Source: Sherwoodlollariibacterium sp049275655
GTDB lineage: Bacteria > Omnitrophota > Gorgyraeia > Gygaellales > Profunditerraquicolaceae
Direction: 5' to 3'
NCBI GenBank assembly: GCA_049275655.1
Contig: JBASUY010000028.1
Coordinates: 1-13,477 of the forward strand
Length of the DNA: 13,477 nt
In this document: positions 5,562-11,718 of the stretch, piece by piece
Numbering within the stretch: the stretch's first letter is position 1
How the letters are laid out: each line of letters opens with the position of its first letter
Program-made: the position numbers and the translations under genes
Notes under the pieces: model-generated
The model's database searches: none
What the model saw: the letters and a program-made list of their open reading frames with translations, nothing else
Told to the model about the DNA's origin: nothing

Positions 5562-7469
5562 ATGTTTAAATCCTTAAAGCTCTATATTGGGTTAAATACT
5601 GATATTGGGCGTTTACTTCTTAATCTCGTTGATTTTGGTTATAAAAGGCAGGAGGAAGTATCTACTGAGGGGGAGTTTTCTTCCCGTGGAGGTATAATAG
5701 ATATCTTCCCGGTATCATTTGAATTGCCTATAAGGGTAGAGCTAGATAATGATACCATCTTATCCATTAAAACTTTTAACCCTCTTACAGGCGAATTTAT
5801 TTGGCAACATAGGATAGTAATACTCCTTGCCCATAAAAGCTATGCCCGCGCTAAAGATTCATTGATTTCTGAGGAGATACCTCTTTCAAACTTTATAGAT
5901 TTAGATATCGGAGATTATGTTGTCCATAATCAACATGGTATCGGCAAGTTCCTTGGGATAGAAAAGATAAAGGCGCAAGGCTCTTTACAGGATCATCTGG
6001 TTATAGAATATGACTGTAAGGAGAAACTTTACGTGCCGATATCTTCTATGAACCTGATACAAAAATATTTCGGCTTAAATACGCGCAGGCCTAAACTTAA
6101 CCGTTTGGCAAGTAAGGAGTGGAAGAGAGTTAAAGAAAGGGCGCGTAAAAAAATACAAAAGTTAGCTTGGGAGCTTTTGACTTTACAGGCTATGCGCCTA
6201 TCTTTAAAGGGGTTTAAATACCCAAAGGATACTGATTGGCAAAAAAAATTTGAGGATAGTTTCCCTTTTGAAGAGACCCCTGATCAGGCTAAGGCTTCTT
6301 TAGAGATTAAGGAAGAGATGGAGGCAGGCAGGTTAATAGATAGGCTTTTATGCGGCGATGTAGGATACGGAAAGACTGAAGTAGCTATGCGCTCTGCTTT
6401 TAAGACGGTTATGGGAGGTAAGCAGGTGGCGTATCTTGTCCCGACAACAATCTTGGCAAGCCAGCACTATGAAAATTTTTCTAAAAGGCTAAAAGAATTT
6501 CCTTTTAATATAAAACTTCTCTGTCGTTTTAGAAATTTAAAAGAGCAAAGAGAGTCGATCAATGGCTTAAAAAACGGCAGCGTAGATATAGTTATCGGAA
6601 CGCACCGGTTGCTTTCAGATGACGTGGATTTTAAAGATTTAGGGCTTCTGATTATAGATGAGGAGCAGAGGTTTGGAGTAAGAGCAAAGGAGAAGCTAAA
6701 AAAACTTAAGGCAAGCACGAATGTTATTACCCTTACGGCGACCCCAATTCCAAGGACCCTTTATATGAGCCTTATCTCTGCTAAAGAGTTATCCGTTATT
6801 AATACCCCGCCTCTAAATAGATTGCCTATAAAGACTCTTGTGGTAGAATATGATGAAGATTTAATCTGTCAGGCCATATTAAGGGAAGTTAGGCGTAAGG
6901 GGCAGGTTTTCTTTTTACATAATCGCATTGAGGATATAGAAGAAGTAGTAGAAAGGTTAAAAAAAATTCTTCCCGAAAAAGTAAGTATTGGTATAGGCCA
7001 CGGACGGATGCCTCCGAAAGCGTTAGAAAAGGTAATGTCCGACTTTTTAAAAGGCAAGATTGATTGCCTTGTTTCTACTATGATTATAGAGTCAGGCATT
7101 GACATACCTAATGCCAATACTATTATAATAAATAAAGCGCATACCTTTGGTTTATCGGACATGCACCAGTTACGAGGTAGGGTCGGCAGGTTTAACCGTA
7201 AGGCATACGCCTATCTTTTAATACCTAAAAACTTTGTTTTAGAAAAAACAGCTAAAAGAAGGCTTGATGCGGTATCTAAATACGCTCAGTTAGGCGCAGG
7301 GTTTAGGATAGCTATGGAAGACTTAGAGATACGCGGGGCAGGCAACCTTTTAGGTATACAGCAACACGGATTTATCTATAGTATAGGATTTGATTTGTAT
7401 TGCCGCCTTTTAAGGGAGGCTATCTTTACTTTTAAGAAAGCAGGATTATTCAATGAATATAAAAACTAA
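5562..7469 (+). CDS. mfd: Compact Mfd-like transcription-repair coupling translocase
   Basis: Mfd binds stalled RNA polymerase, pushes it off damaged DNA and recruits UvrA. Usual length is about 1050-1180 residues; this protein has 635. Residues 5-78 match domain D2, the UvrB-like UvrA-binding module (VSTEGEFSSRGGIIDIFP, 33-50; R42 and R58 correspond to E. coli R165 and R181). Residues about 113-172 are the CarD-like RNA-polymerase-interaction domain (GDYVVHNQHGIGKFLGI, 117-133; KLYVPISSMNLI, 155-166). The translocase follows: Walker A GDVGYGKT (265-272), DEEQ (366-369), TATPIPRT (392-399), ESGIDIP (510-516), HQLRGRVGR (535-543) and the TRG motif with AMEDLEIRGAGNLLG (584-598). D1a, most or all of D1b/D3 and the C-terminal D7 are absent. 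The upstream frame is closed by TGA at 5526-5528, so no longer start exists. The reading frame is intact, which argues against a pseudogene. RecG is excluded by the RID. Confidence 0.85.
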   Translation: MFKSLKLYIGLNTDIGRLLLNLVDFGYKRQEEVSTEGEFSSRGGIIDIFPVSFELPIRVELDNDTILSIKTFNPLTGEFIWQHRIVILLAHKSYARAKDSLISEEIPLSNFIDLDIGDYVVHNQHGIGKFLGIEKIKAQGSLQDHLVIEYDCKEKLYVPISSMNLIQKYFGLNTRRPKLNRLASKEWKRVKERARKKIQKLAWELLTLQAMRLSLKGFKYPKDTDWQKKFEDSFPFEETPDQAKASLEIKEEMEAGRLIDRLLCGDVGYGKTEVAMRSAFKTVMGGKQVAYLVPTTILASQHYENFSKRLKEFPFNIKLLCRFRNLKEQRESINGLKNGSVDIVIGTHRLLSDDVDFKDLGLLIIDEEQRFGVRAKEKLKKLKASTNVITLTATPIPRTLYMSLISAKELSVINTPPLNRLPIKTLVVEYDEDLICQAILREVRRKGQVFFLHNRIEDIEEVVERLKKILPEKVSIGIGHGRMPPKALEKVMSDFLKGKIDCLVSTMIIESGIDIPNANTIIINKAHTFGLSDMHQLRGRVGRFNRKAYAYLLIPKNFVLEKTAKRRLDAVSKYAQLGAGFRIAMEDLEIRGAGNLLGIQQHGFIYSIGFDLYCRLLREAIFTFKKAGLFNEYKN

Positions 7470-8403
7470 CTTAAAAATTATACTATTCTTTGTTCTTTTT
7501 AATGCCTATTCCTTACTGAATACTGGCCCTTTTGTAGGCAAGGTTATTTTAACTTATGCTCAGGATAAGATAGTTGCCATAGTTAATCAGGATGTTGTAA
7601 CCCAAAAGGACCTTACGGATTTTTTGAATTTTATGCGCCTTCAGCTTTCTCGGGAATATAAGGGCAGAGAGTTGGAAGAGAAAATACAGGGGATGAAGCG
7701 AGAGCTTTTAAGTAAGCTCATTGATGATCTTCTCATTTTACAGGAAGCTAAAAAGAACAATCTTCCTATTGATGAGTCTAAGGTTAAGACAAAGATAAAT
7801 GAGGTAAAGAAGGAATATCCTTCTGAATCTATTTTTCATGCTGAGCTTATGAAACAGGGGTTAACGCAGGCTGATATTGAAAAGAAGCTTAAGGAGCAGT
7901 TTATGATGTTTGCGGTTATAGACTATAAGGTACGCAGTAAGATTATTATTAAGCCCGAAGAGGTAACAGAGTTTTATGAAAAGCATAGGCAAGAGTTTAA
8001 TACAGGAGAGAGCAGGTTAGTTGAGGTGGCTTCAACAGAAAGCCTTGATACGGCAAAGAAAGTAGTTAACGAGCTTAACTTAGGCAAGAGTATTACTGAG
8101 TTGGCTTTACAATACCCGATAGTGGTAAATAAAATTAATATCAATAAAGATAGCGGCACTAAAGAAGAGATTAAGGAAGTAGTTTCAAAACTTATGCTTA
8201 ATGAGGTATCTATGCCTATAAGCTTAGGAGATAGGTATTATATCTTTAAGGTTATTGGATTAACTCCTTCCGTAGAGTTAACCCTCTTACAGGCGCAAGA
8301 GAGGATACGCGCTATTTTATTTGAGAGGAAGATGCAAGAGGGTATAACTAATTGGCTTGCGCAGGTTAAGAAAAACTCTTATGTCAAGATTATGCAGGAT
8401 TAA
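7453..8403 (+). CDS. surA: SurA-like periplasmic chaperone with degenerate parvulin domain
   Basis: SurA-type proteins escort outer-membrane proteins through the periplasm. The 316-residue product begins with a signal peptide: KTNLK, a hydrophobic core at about 9-22, and probable cleavage near A35-Q36 (ILTYAQ). The mature start DKIVAIVNQDVVTQKDL (37-53) is the classic opening of the SurA N-terminal domain, which extends to about 165 (KLIDDLLILQEAKK, 88-101). Residues about 185-270 align with a single parvulin fold, but the usual histidines are missing: the chain contains no His or Cys after position 180, and no GGDLG motif. A chaperone role without prolyl isomerase activity is therefore likely. 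The C-terminal strand is WLAQVKKNSYVKI (301-313). AGGA at 7442-7445 precedes the ATG by seven bases, and the gene overlaps mfd by 17 bases. PrsA/PpiD-like proteins are the alternative; the position before pdxA-rsmA favours SurA. Confidence 0.82.
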   Translation: MNIKTNLKIILFFVLFNAYSLLNTGPFVGKVILTYAQDKIVAIVNQDVVTQKDLTDFLNFMRLQLSREYKGRELEEKIQGMKRELLSKLIDDLLILQEAKKNNLPIDESKVKTKINEVKKEYPSESIFHAELMKQGLTQADIEKKLKEQFMMFAVIDYKVRSKIIIKPEEVTEFYEKHRQEFNTGESRLVEVASTESLDTAKKVVNELNLGKSITELALQYPIVVNKININKDSGTKEEIKEVVSKLMLNEVSMPISLGDRYYIFKVIGLTPSVELTLLQAQERIRAILFERKMQEGITNWLAQVKKNSYVKIMQD

Positions 8404-9346
8404 AGCAGGGGTCACCATGGGGGATCCTTCGGGTATTGGCCCTGCTATAACAGTTAAGGCCTTAAATAAATTAGCAGACAGGGCTGATTTTACCTTAATC
8501 GGCGATAGTAGGATATTAGAAAAGATAAAAGGTTTTAAATCCCTCTTAAAGAGCAAGGTGAAGGTAATAAGCCTTGATAATGTAAAGGTGAAGGGGTTTA
8601 AATTTGGGCAGGTAAGAGGAGAGTATGGCAAGGCCTCTTTTGAATATTTAGAGAAGTCTTTAGAGTTATTAAGAAATAAGGATATAGAGTGTTTAATTAC
8701 CTCCCCGGTTTCAAAGGATGCTATTACCCGTGCAGGGATTAAATTTAGCGGGCATACAGAGTATTTTATTAATAGAACAGGCGCAAGGCATGCCCAGATG
8801 ATGCTCCTTAATAGATACTTAAAGTTTACTCTGGCAACGCGGCATATAAGCTTAAACAGGATAGCTAAAGTAATAGATAAAGAGTTGATTTACCGCACAG
8901 CACTTGTTACTTACAACTCATTAAGAATGATTTTTGCTATTCCTACTCCTAAGATTGCTATCTGTGGTTTAAATCCTCATGCCTCTGATAATGCACTCTT
9001 TGGCATTGAAGAAAAAAATATCATCACTCCTGCTTTAAATAAGCTTAAAAAAAAGATTAAGTTTATCTTTGGGCCACTGCCGGCAGATACTGCGATACAA
9101 AAGGCTTTTAAGGGAGAGTTTAATGCCCTTATTGCTATGTATCATGACCAAGCTTTAATACCTCTTAAGCTCACAGGCTATGATAGCGGAGTAAATATCA
9201 CATTAGGGCTTAATTTTATTCGGACCTCTCCCTTACATGGTACTGCTTTTGATATCGCCGTTGATTATAAATCCGCTAACCCTAATTCGCTTATCAGTGC
9301 AATCAACTTAGCCTTAAAATGCGCATTAAACCAAAGAAAAGTTTAG
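8381..9346 (+). CDS. pdxA: 4-hydroxythreonine-4-phosphate dehydrogenase PdxA
   Basis: PdxA oxidises 4-phosphohydroxy-L-threonine with NAD(P), feeding PdxJ in pyridoxal phosphate synthesis. From the ATG at 8381 it has 321 residues, normal for the family. Signatures: VTMGDPSGIGP (11-21), LITSPVSKDAI (105-115), GHTEYF (124-129), metal-binding histidines H155 (ATRHIS), H200 (GLNPHASD) and H255 (MYHDQALIPLK), and GVNITLGLNFIRTSPLHGTAFDIA (270-293). A22 occupies a position where GIGPE glutamate is usual. Start choice is uncertain: a longer TTG start at 8357 is possible, and ATG 8417 has a better ribosome-binding site (AGGGG, 8407-8411) but would remove the first beta strand, so 8381 is preferred. 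It overlaps surA by 23 bases and rsmA by 28. It could belong to the PdxA2 subfamily; the surA/rsmA context favours true PdxA. Confidence 0.92.
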   Translation: MSRLCRIKAGVTMGDPSGIGPAITVKALNKLADRADFTLIGDSRILEKIKGFKSLLKSKVKVISLDNVKVKGFKFGQVRGEYGKASFEYLEKSLELLRNKDIECLITSPVSKDAITRAGIKFSGHTEYFINRTGARHAQMMLLNRYLKFTLATRHISLNRIAKVIDKELIYRTALVTYNSLRMIFAIPTPKIAICGLNPHASDNALFGIEEKNIITPALNKLKKKIKFIFGPLPADTAIQKAFKGEFNALIAMYHDQALIPLKLTGYDSGVNITLGLNFIRTSPLHGTAFDIAVDYKSANPNSLISAINLALKCALNQRKV

Positions 9347-10107
9347 GACAGAACTTTCTTATAGACCGCAACGTTTTAAGAAAAATCATCTCTTCTTTAG
9401 AATTAAAGCCTACTGACACCTTTTTGGAGATAGGCGCAGGCAGAGCAGAGGCCTCTTTATTAATTGCTCCTTTTATCCATAGGTTTTATGCTGTAGAGTT
9501 AGATAAGAGGCTTATCCCTATTTTATCAGAGAGGTTAAAGGATTATAAAAATGTCTCTATAATAAATAAAGACATACTTAAATTTAACCTTAAAGAGAGT
9601 TTATTGCACAAGCAGAAGATAAAAGTCTTTGGAAACATTCCGTATTATATATCAACTCCGATTATAGAGTATCTTATAAAAAATAAGGCTTTTATAGAGG
9701 AGGCTTTTATTACCGTGCAGAAGGATTTTGCTTTACGCCTGGTAGCTTCCCCCGGAAGCAAAGAATATGGCTCGCTTAGCATCTTTCTTCAATATTTTGC
9801 TCTTCCTAAGGTAGTTATGCATATAAGCAGGGGGTCTTTTTATCCTGTGCCAAAGGTTGATTCAACCTTATTACATTTAAAATTTCTTGAAAGGCCTAAG
9901 GTGAAGGTGAAGAATCAAGAACTTTTCTTTAGAATAGTCCGCTCTGCTTTTACTCAAAGAAGAAAGAGGTTAAGAAATAGCCTTAAGAAAGTAGTGGAGA
10001 GGGAAAAATTAGAAGGTTTTTTATTGCAACGTAGCAAGGGCATTAATCTTAGGCCCGAAGAGCTCCCCTTGGAAGATTTTGCCTCTTTGGCAAACTCCAT
10101 TTCCTAA
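9319..10107 (+). CDS. rsmA: 16S rRNA dimethyladenosine transferase RsmA (KsgA)
   Basis: RsmA dimethylates the two adjacent adenines in the 3'-terminal helix of 16S rRNA (A1518 and A1519 in E. coli) and serves as a late checkpoint of 30S assembly. The 262 residues match the family. Seen are KKSLGQNFLID (6-16), the SAM-binding motif I FLEIGAGRAEAS (35-46), acidic motif II AVELD (58-62), the catalytic NIPYY (106-110), and the C-terminal basic region with FYPVPKVDSTLL and AFTQRRKRLRNSLK. Motif I reads GAGRAEAS where GPGxGxLT is usual: the third glycine and the LT are replaced, a mild divergence. The start overlaps pdxA by 28 bases and has no clear Shine-Dalgarno site, so it is probably translationally coupled. 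It is the last gene of the mfd-surA-pdxA-rsmA cluster. Confidence 0.95.
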   Translation: MRIKPKKSLGQNFLIDRNVLRKIISSLELKPTDTFLEIGAGRAEASLLIAPFIHRFYAVELDKRLIPILSERLKDYKNVSIINKDILKFNLKESLLHKQKIKVFGNIPYYISTPIIEYLIKNKAFIEEAFITVQKDFALRLVASPGSKEYGSLSIFLQYFALPKVVMHISRGSFYPVPKVDSTLLHLKFLERPKVKVKNQELFFRIVRSAFTQRRKRLRNSLKKVVEREKLEGFLLQRSKGINLRPEELPLEDFASLANSIS

Positions 10108-10120
10108 AAAAAGATAAAAA

Positions 10121-10132
10121 GAAAGCGCTTTC
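10121..10132. promoter_or_regulatory. Perfect 12-base palindrome, candidate operator
   Basis: GAAAGCGCTTTC is identical to its reverse complement and ends one base before the -35 box of the cvpA promoter. Its central AAAGCGCTTT is the kind of core seen in LacI/GalR-family operators, including CcpA cre sites. Centred about 44 bases before the predicted transcription start, it could serve an activator or a repressor. It has no loop and no T-run, so it is not a terminator for rsmA. No regulator gene is in the window. Confidence 0.4.
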
Positions 10133-10133
10133 C

Positions 10134-10163
10134 TTGACAATCCGCCTCTTTTTATGTTATACT
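10134..10163 (+). promoter_or_regulatory. Sigma-70-type promoter of the cvpA-nif3-dnaG cluster
   Basis: A perfect -35 box TTGACA (10134-10139) and a -10 box TATACT (10158-10163, 5 of 6) are separated by 18 bases. The predicted start is at about 10169-10171, leaving a leader of roughly 90 bases before the cvpA ATG. It lies in the only sizeable intergenic gap of the window, which supports it. It would drive cvpA, the Nif3-like gene and dnaG, which are packed without further gaps. Confidence 0.75.
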
Positions 10164-10169
10164 TTATCC

Positions 10170-10215
10170 TATTAGGAGCTCTTTTTTGAAGGATTTTTGA
10201 TTAGGGCTCCTAATA
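10170..10215 (+). promoter_or_regulatory. 13-bp hairpin at the predicted 5' end of the cvpA message
   Basis: Bases 10170-10182 pair with 10203-10215 (TATTAGGAGCTCT against AGGGCTCCTAATA; one G-U pair) around a 20-base loop. The loop holds two copies of TTTTTGA (10183-10189, 10194-10200) and a purine stretch GAAGGA (10188-10193). The stem begins at the predicted transcription start, so the RNA would carry a stem-loop at its very 5' end, as found in leaders that protect messages from 5'-end-dependent decay. No U-run follows, so it is not an ordinary terminator. A DNA-level inverted-repeat operator is the alternative. Confidence 0.5.
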
Positions 10216-10247
10216 TAGTTTATAGAAATTAAGCCTCGTAGTTAAAG

Positions 10248-10253
10248 AAAGGA
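10248..10253 (+). promoter_or_regulatory. Shine-Dalgarno site of cvpA
   Basis: AAAGGA stands seven bases before the ATG at 10261 and supports that start. Confidence 0.7.
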
Positions 10254-10260
10254 TAACCCT

Positions 10261-10845
10261 ATGGTATTTAACATCTTAAGGCAGTTTAATTGGCTTGATA
10301 TTTTAATCCTTTTCCTTATCTTTAGGGTCCTCTACATCTCAATAAAAGGGGGGTTTGTAGTTGAGATATTTAAGCTCACAGGGCTCTTAAGCGCTATTTA
10401 CCTATCCATGCACTATTATCTTAAAATTGCCGACTTTGTAAGAAATGCTCTTCCTTTGAAAGAAAAGATGCCTTTGGAGTTTTTGGATTTCTTAGTTTTT
10501 CTTATTTTAGCAGGCATCGGATACTTATTCTTCTTACTCTTACGAAGCGCTTTTAACAACCTGATTAAGATAGAGGCAGTATCAACTTTAAATAAGTGGG
10601 GCGGGTTGGCCTTAGGCTCTTTTAGGTCTCTTATCTTGTCAAGTTTATTAATTTTCTTGTTGGCTATTTCAAGCGTCCCCTATCTTAAAAATAGTACTAA
10701 GGCTTCTTATTTTGGCAGGCGCCTTGTTTCTATTTCGATAAATATTTATACTTGGGGATGGTCAAATATATTCTCTAAGTTTGCCTCTTCGGAGAAATTA
10801 AATAGATATGTTGTAGAGGTTAGGGACTGGATGGTTTCAAGATGA
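10261..10845 (+). CDS. cvpA: CvpA-family inner-membrane protein
   Basis: CvpA proteins are small inner-membrane proteins. In E. coli the gene is needed for colicin V production and has been linked to envelope stress tolerance, but the molecular activity is not settled. The 194-residue product has four likely transmembrane helices at about 12-28, 32-50, 74-96 and 115-139. The family pattern is visible: NWLDILILFLIFRVLYISIKGGFVVEIF at the N-terminus (WLD and KGG) and STLNKWGGLALGSFRSLIL (108-126), matching the conserved 'NRxxGxxxGxxRG' segment, followed by a polar C-terminal tail. It is the first gene after the promoter at 10134-10163 and overlaps the next gene by four bases (ATGA). Assignment rests on topology and these motifs. 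Confidence 0.8.
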   Translation: MVFNILRQFNWLDILILFLIFRVLYISIKGGFVVEIFKLTGLLSAIYLSMHYYLKIADFVRNALPLKEKMPLEFLDFLVFLILAGIGYLFFLLLRSAFNNLIKIEAVSTLNKWGGLALGSFRSLILSSLLIFLLAISSVPYLKNSTKASYFGRRLVSISINIYTWGWSNIFSKFASSEKLNRYVVEVRDWMVSR

Positions 10846-11714
10846 GATTAAAAGATTTTTATAGGCTGGTAGTTAAATTCGGCTCAGAGCGTGATCCTCG
10901 GGGAAGAAAGAGGGTGGCCTCTTACTCTGATACGGCGCTACTTTACGGTGACCCAAATACTAACGTTAAAAGGATACTTATCGGAATTGATATGGAAGTC
11001 GGCGAACTTATGCTTGCGGATAAGATTCGTAAAGAGAGCGGTTTGGACCTTGTTATATCGCATCATCCTGAAGGTAGGGCTTATGCAAGATTGCATGAAG
11101 TAATGAAGTTACAGGTTGATATCTTAAAAAGTTCCGGGGTCTCTTTTGTTTTAGCAGAGAAGCTTCTTGATAAGAGGATGGAGGAGGTTTCAAGGAGAAT
11201 CTTATCTCAAAACCATATGCGCTCAGTTGATGCTGCGCGGCTTATTAATATGCCTTTTATGTGCATGCATACCCCGGCAGACAATCACGTTCATGTTTTT
11301 TTAAAAAATCTTATGCAGGTTAAAAAACCTAAAAAGGTTAAGGATATAATTACTATTTTATCAGAGATACCCGAGTATAGATATGCTGCCGATAAAGTTG
11401 GTTGTGGCCCGCGTATAATCTTAGGTTCTCCTAATAGAAGCGCAGGTAAGATAATCTTTGAGATGACAGGTGGTACGGAGGGACCGAAAGAAGCCTTAGA
11501 AAAGCTTTATAAGGCGGGGGTAAGGACTATCGTTTCAATGCATGCAAGTGATGAGCATTTAAAGAAAGCAAAGGAGGCGAACTTAAGCCTTATTATTGCC
11601 GGGCATATCTCTAGCGATACGCTAGGGTTAAATTTGCTTTTAGATAGGATAGAGAAAAAAGAGAGGTTTGATATTTTAGGGTGTTCAGGGTTTAATAGAA
11701 TTAGAAGAATATAA
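10842..11714 (+). CDS. Nif3-like (DUF34/NIF3) metal-binding protein
   Basis: The 290-residue protein resembles a bacterial branch of the NIF3 family (often named NGG1p-interacting factor 3), putative dinuclear-metal proteins of unknown reaction. Seen are ADTALLYGDP-like SDTALLYGDP (29-38), RILIGIDMEVGELMLAD (44-60), the metal-site candidate VISHHPEGRA (71-80), CMHTPADNHV (141-150), FEMTGGTEG (206-214), and the C-terminal AGHISSDTLGLNLLLDRIE (253-271) with CSGF (281-284). H74/H75, H143, D147, H149 and H255 are candidate metal ligands. It is soluble, with no signal peptide or membrane helix. It overlaps cvpA by four bases and ends four bases before dnaG, so it is co-transcribed with primase. 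A Nif3 homologue (YqfO) also lies near dnaG-sigA in Bacillus. The family call is from recalled motifs; the substrate is unknown. Confidence 0.72.
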   Translation: MRLKDFYRLVVKFGSERDPRGRKRVASYSDTALLYGDPNTNVKRILIGIDMEVGELMLADKIRKESGLDLVISHHPEGRAYARLHEVMKLQVDILKSSGVSFVLAEKLLDKRMEEVSRRILSQNHMRSVDAARLINMPFMCMHTPADNHVHVFLKNLMQVKKPKKVKDIITILSEIPEYRYAADKVGCGPRIILGSPNRSAGKIIFEMTGGTEGPKEALEKLYKAGVRTIVSMHASDEHLKKAKEANLSLIIAGHISSDTLGLNLLLDRIEKKERFDILGCSGFNRIRRI

Positions 11715-11718
11715 AATA

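Noticed and set aside
7440..7560. Frameshift that might restore the missing Mfd C-terminal domain D7 after 7469
   Set aside because: The following frame is a complete SurA with signal peptide and ribosome-binding site; no D7-like sequence is visible in any frame.
10197..10232. Leader peptide starting at TTG after GAAGGA in the cvpA leader
   Set aside because: Spacing from the purine run to TTG is only three bases, the 11-residue product has no regulatory codon run, and the start would be within the hairpin.
10891..11103. 70-residue plus-strand frame inside the Nif3-like gene
   Set aside because: It overlaps a coherent, motif-bearing gene in another frame and shows no recognisable domain or ribosome-binding site.
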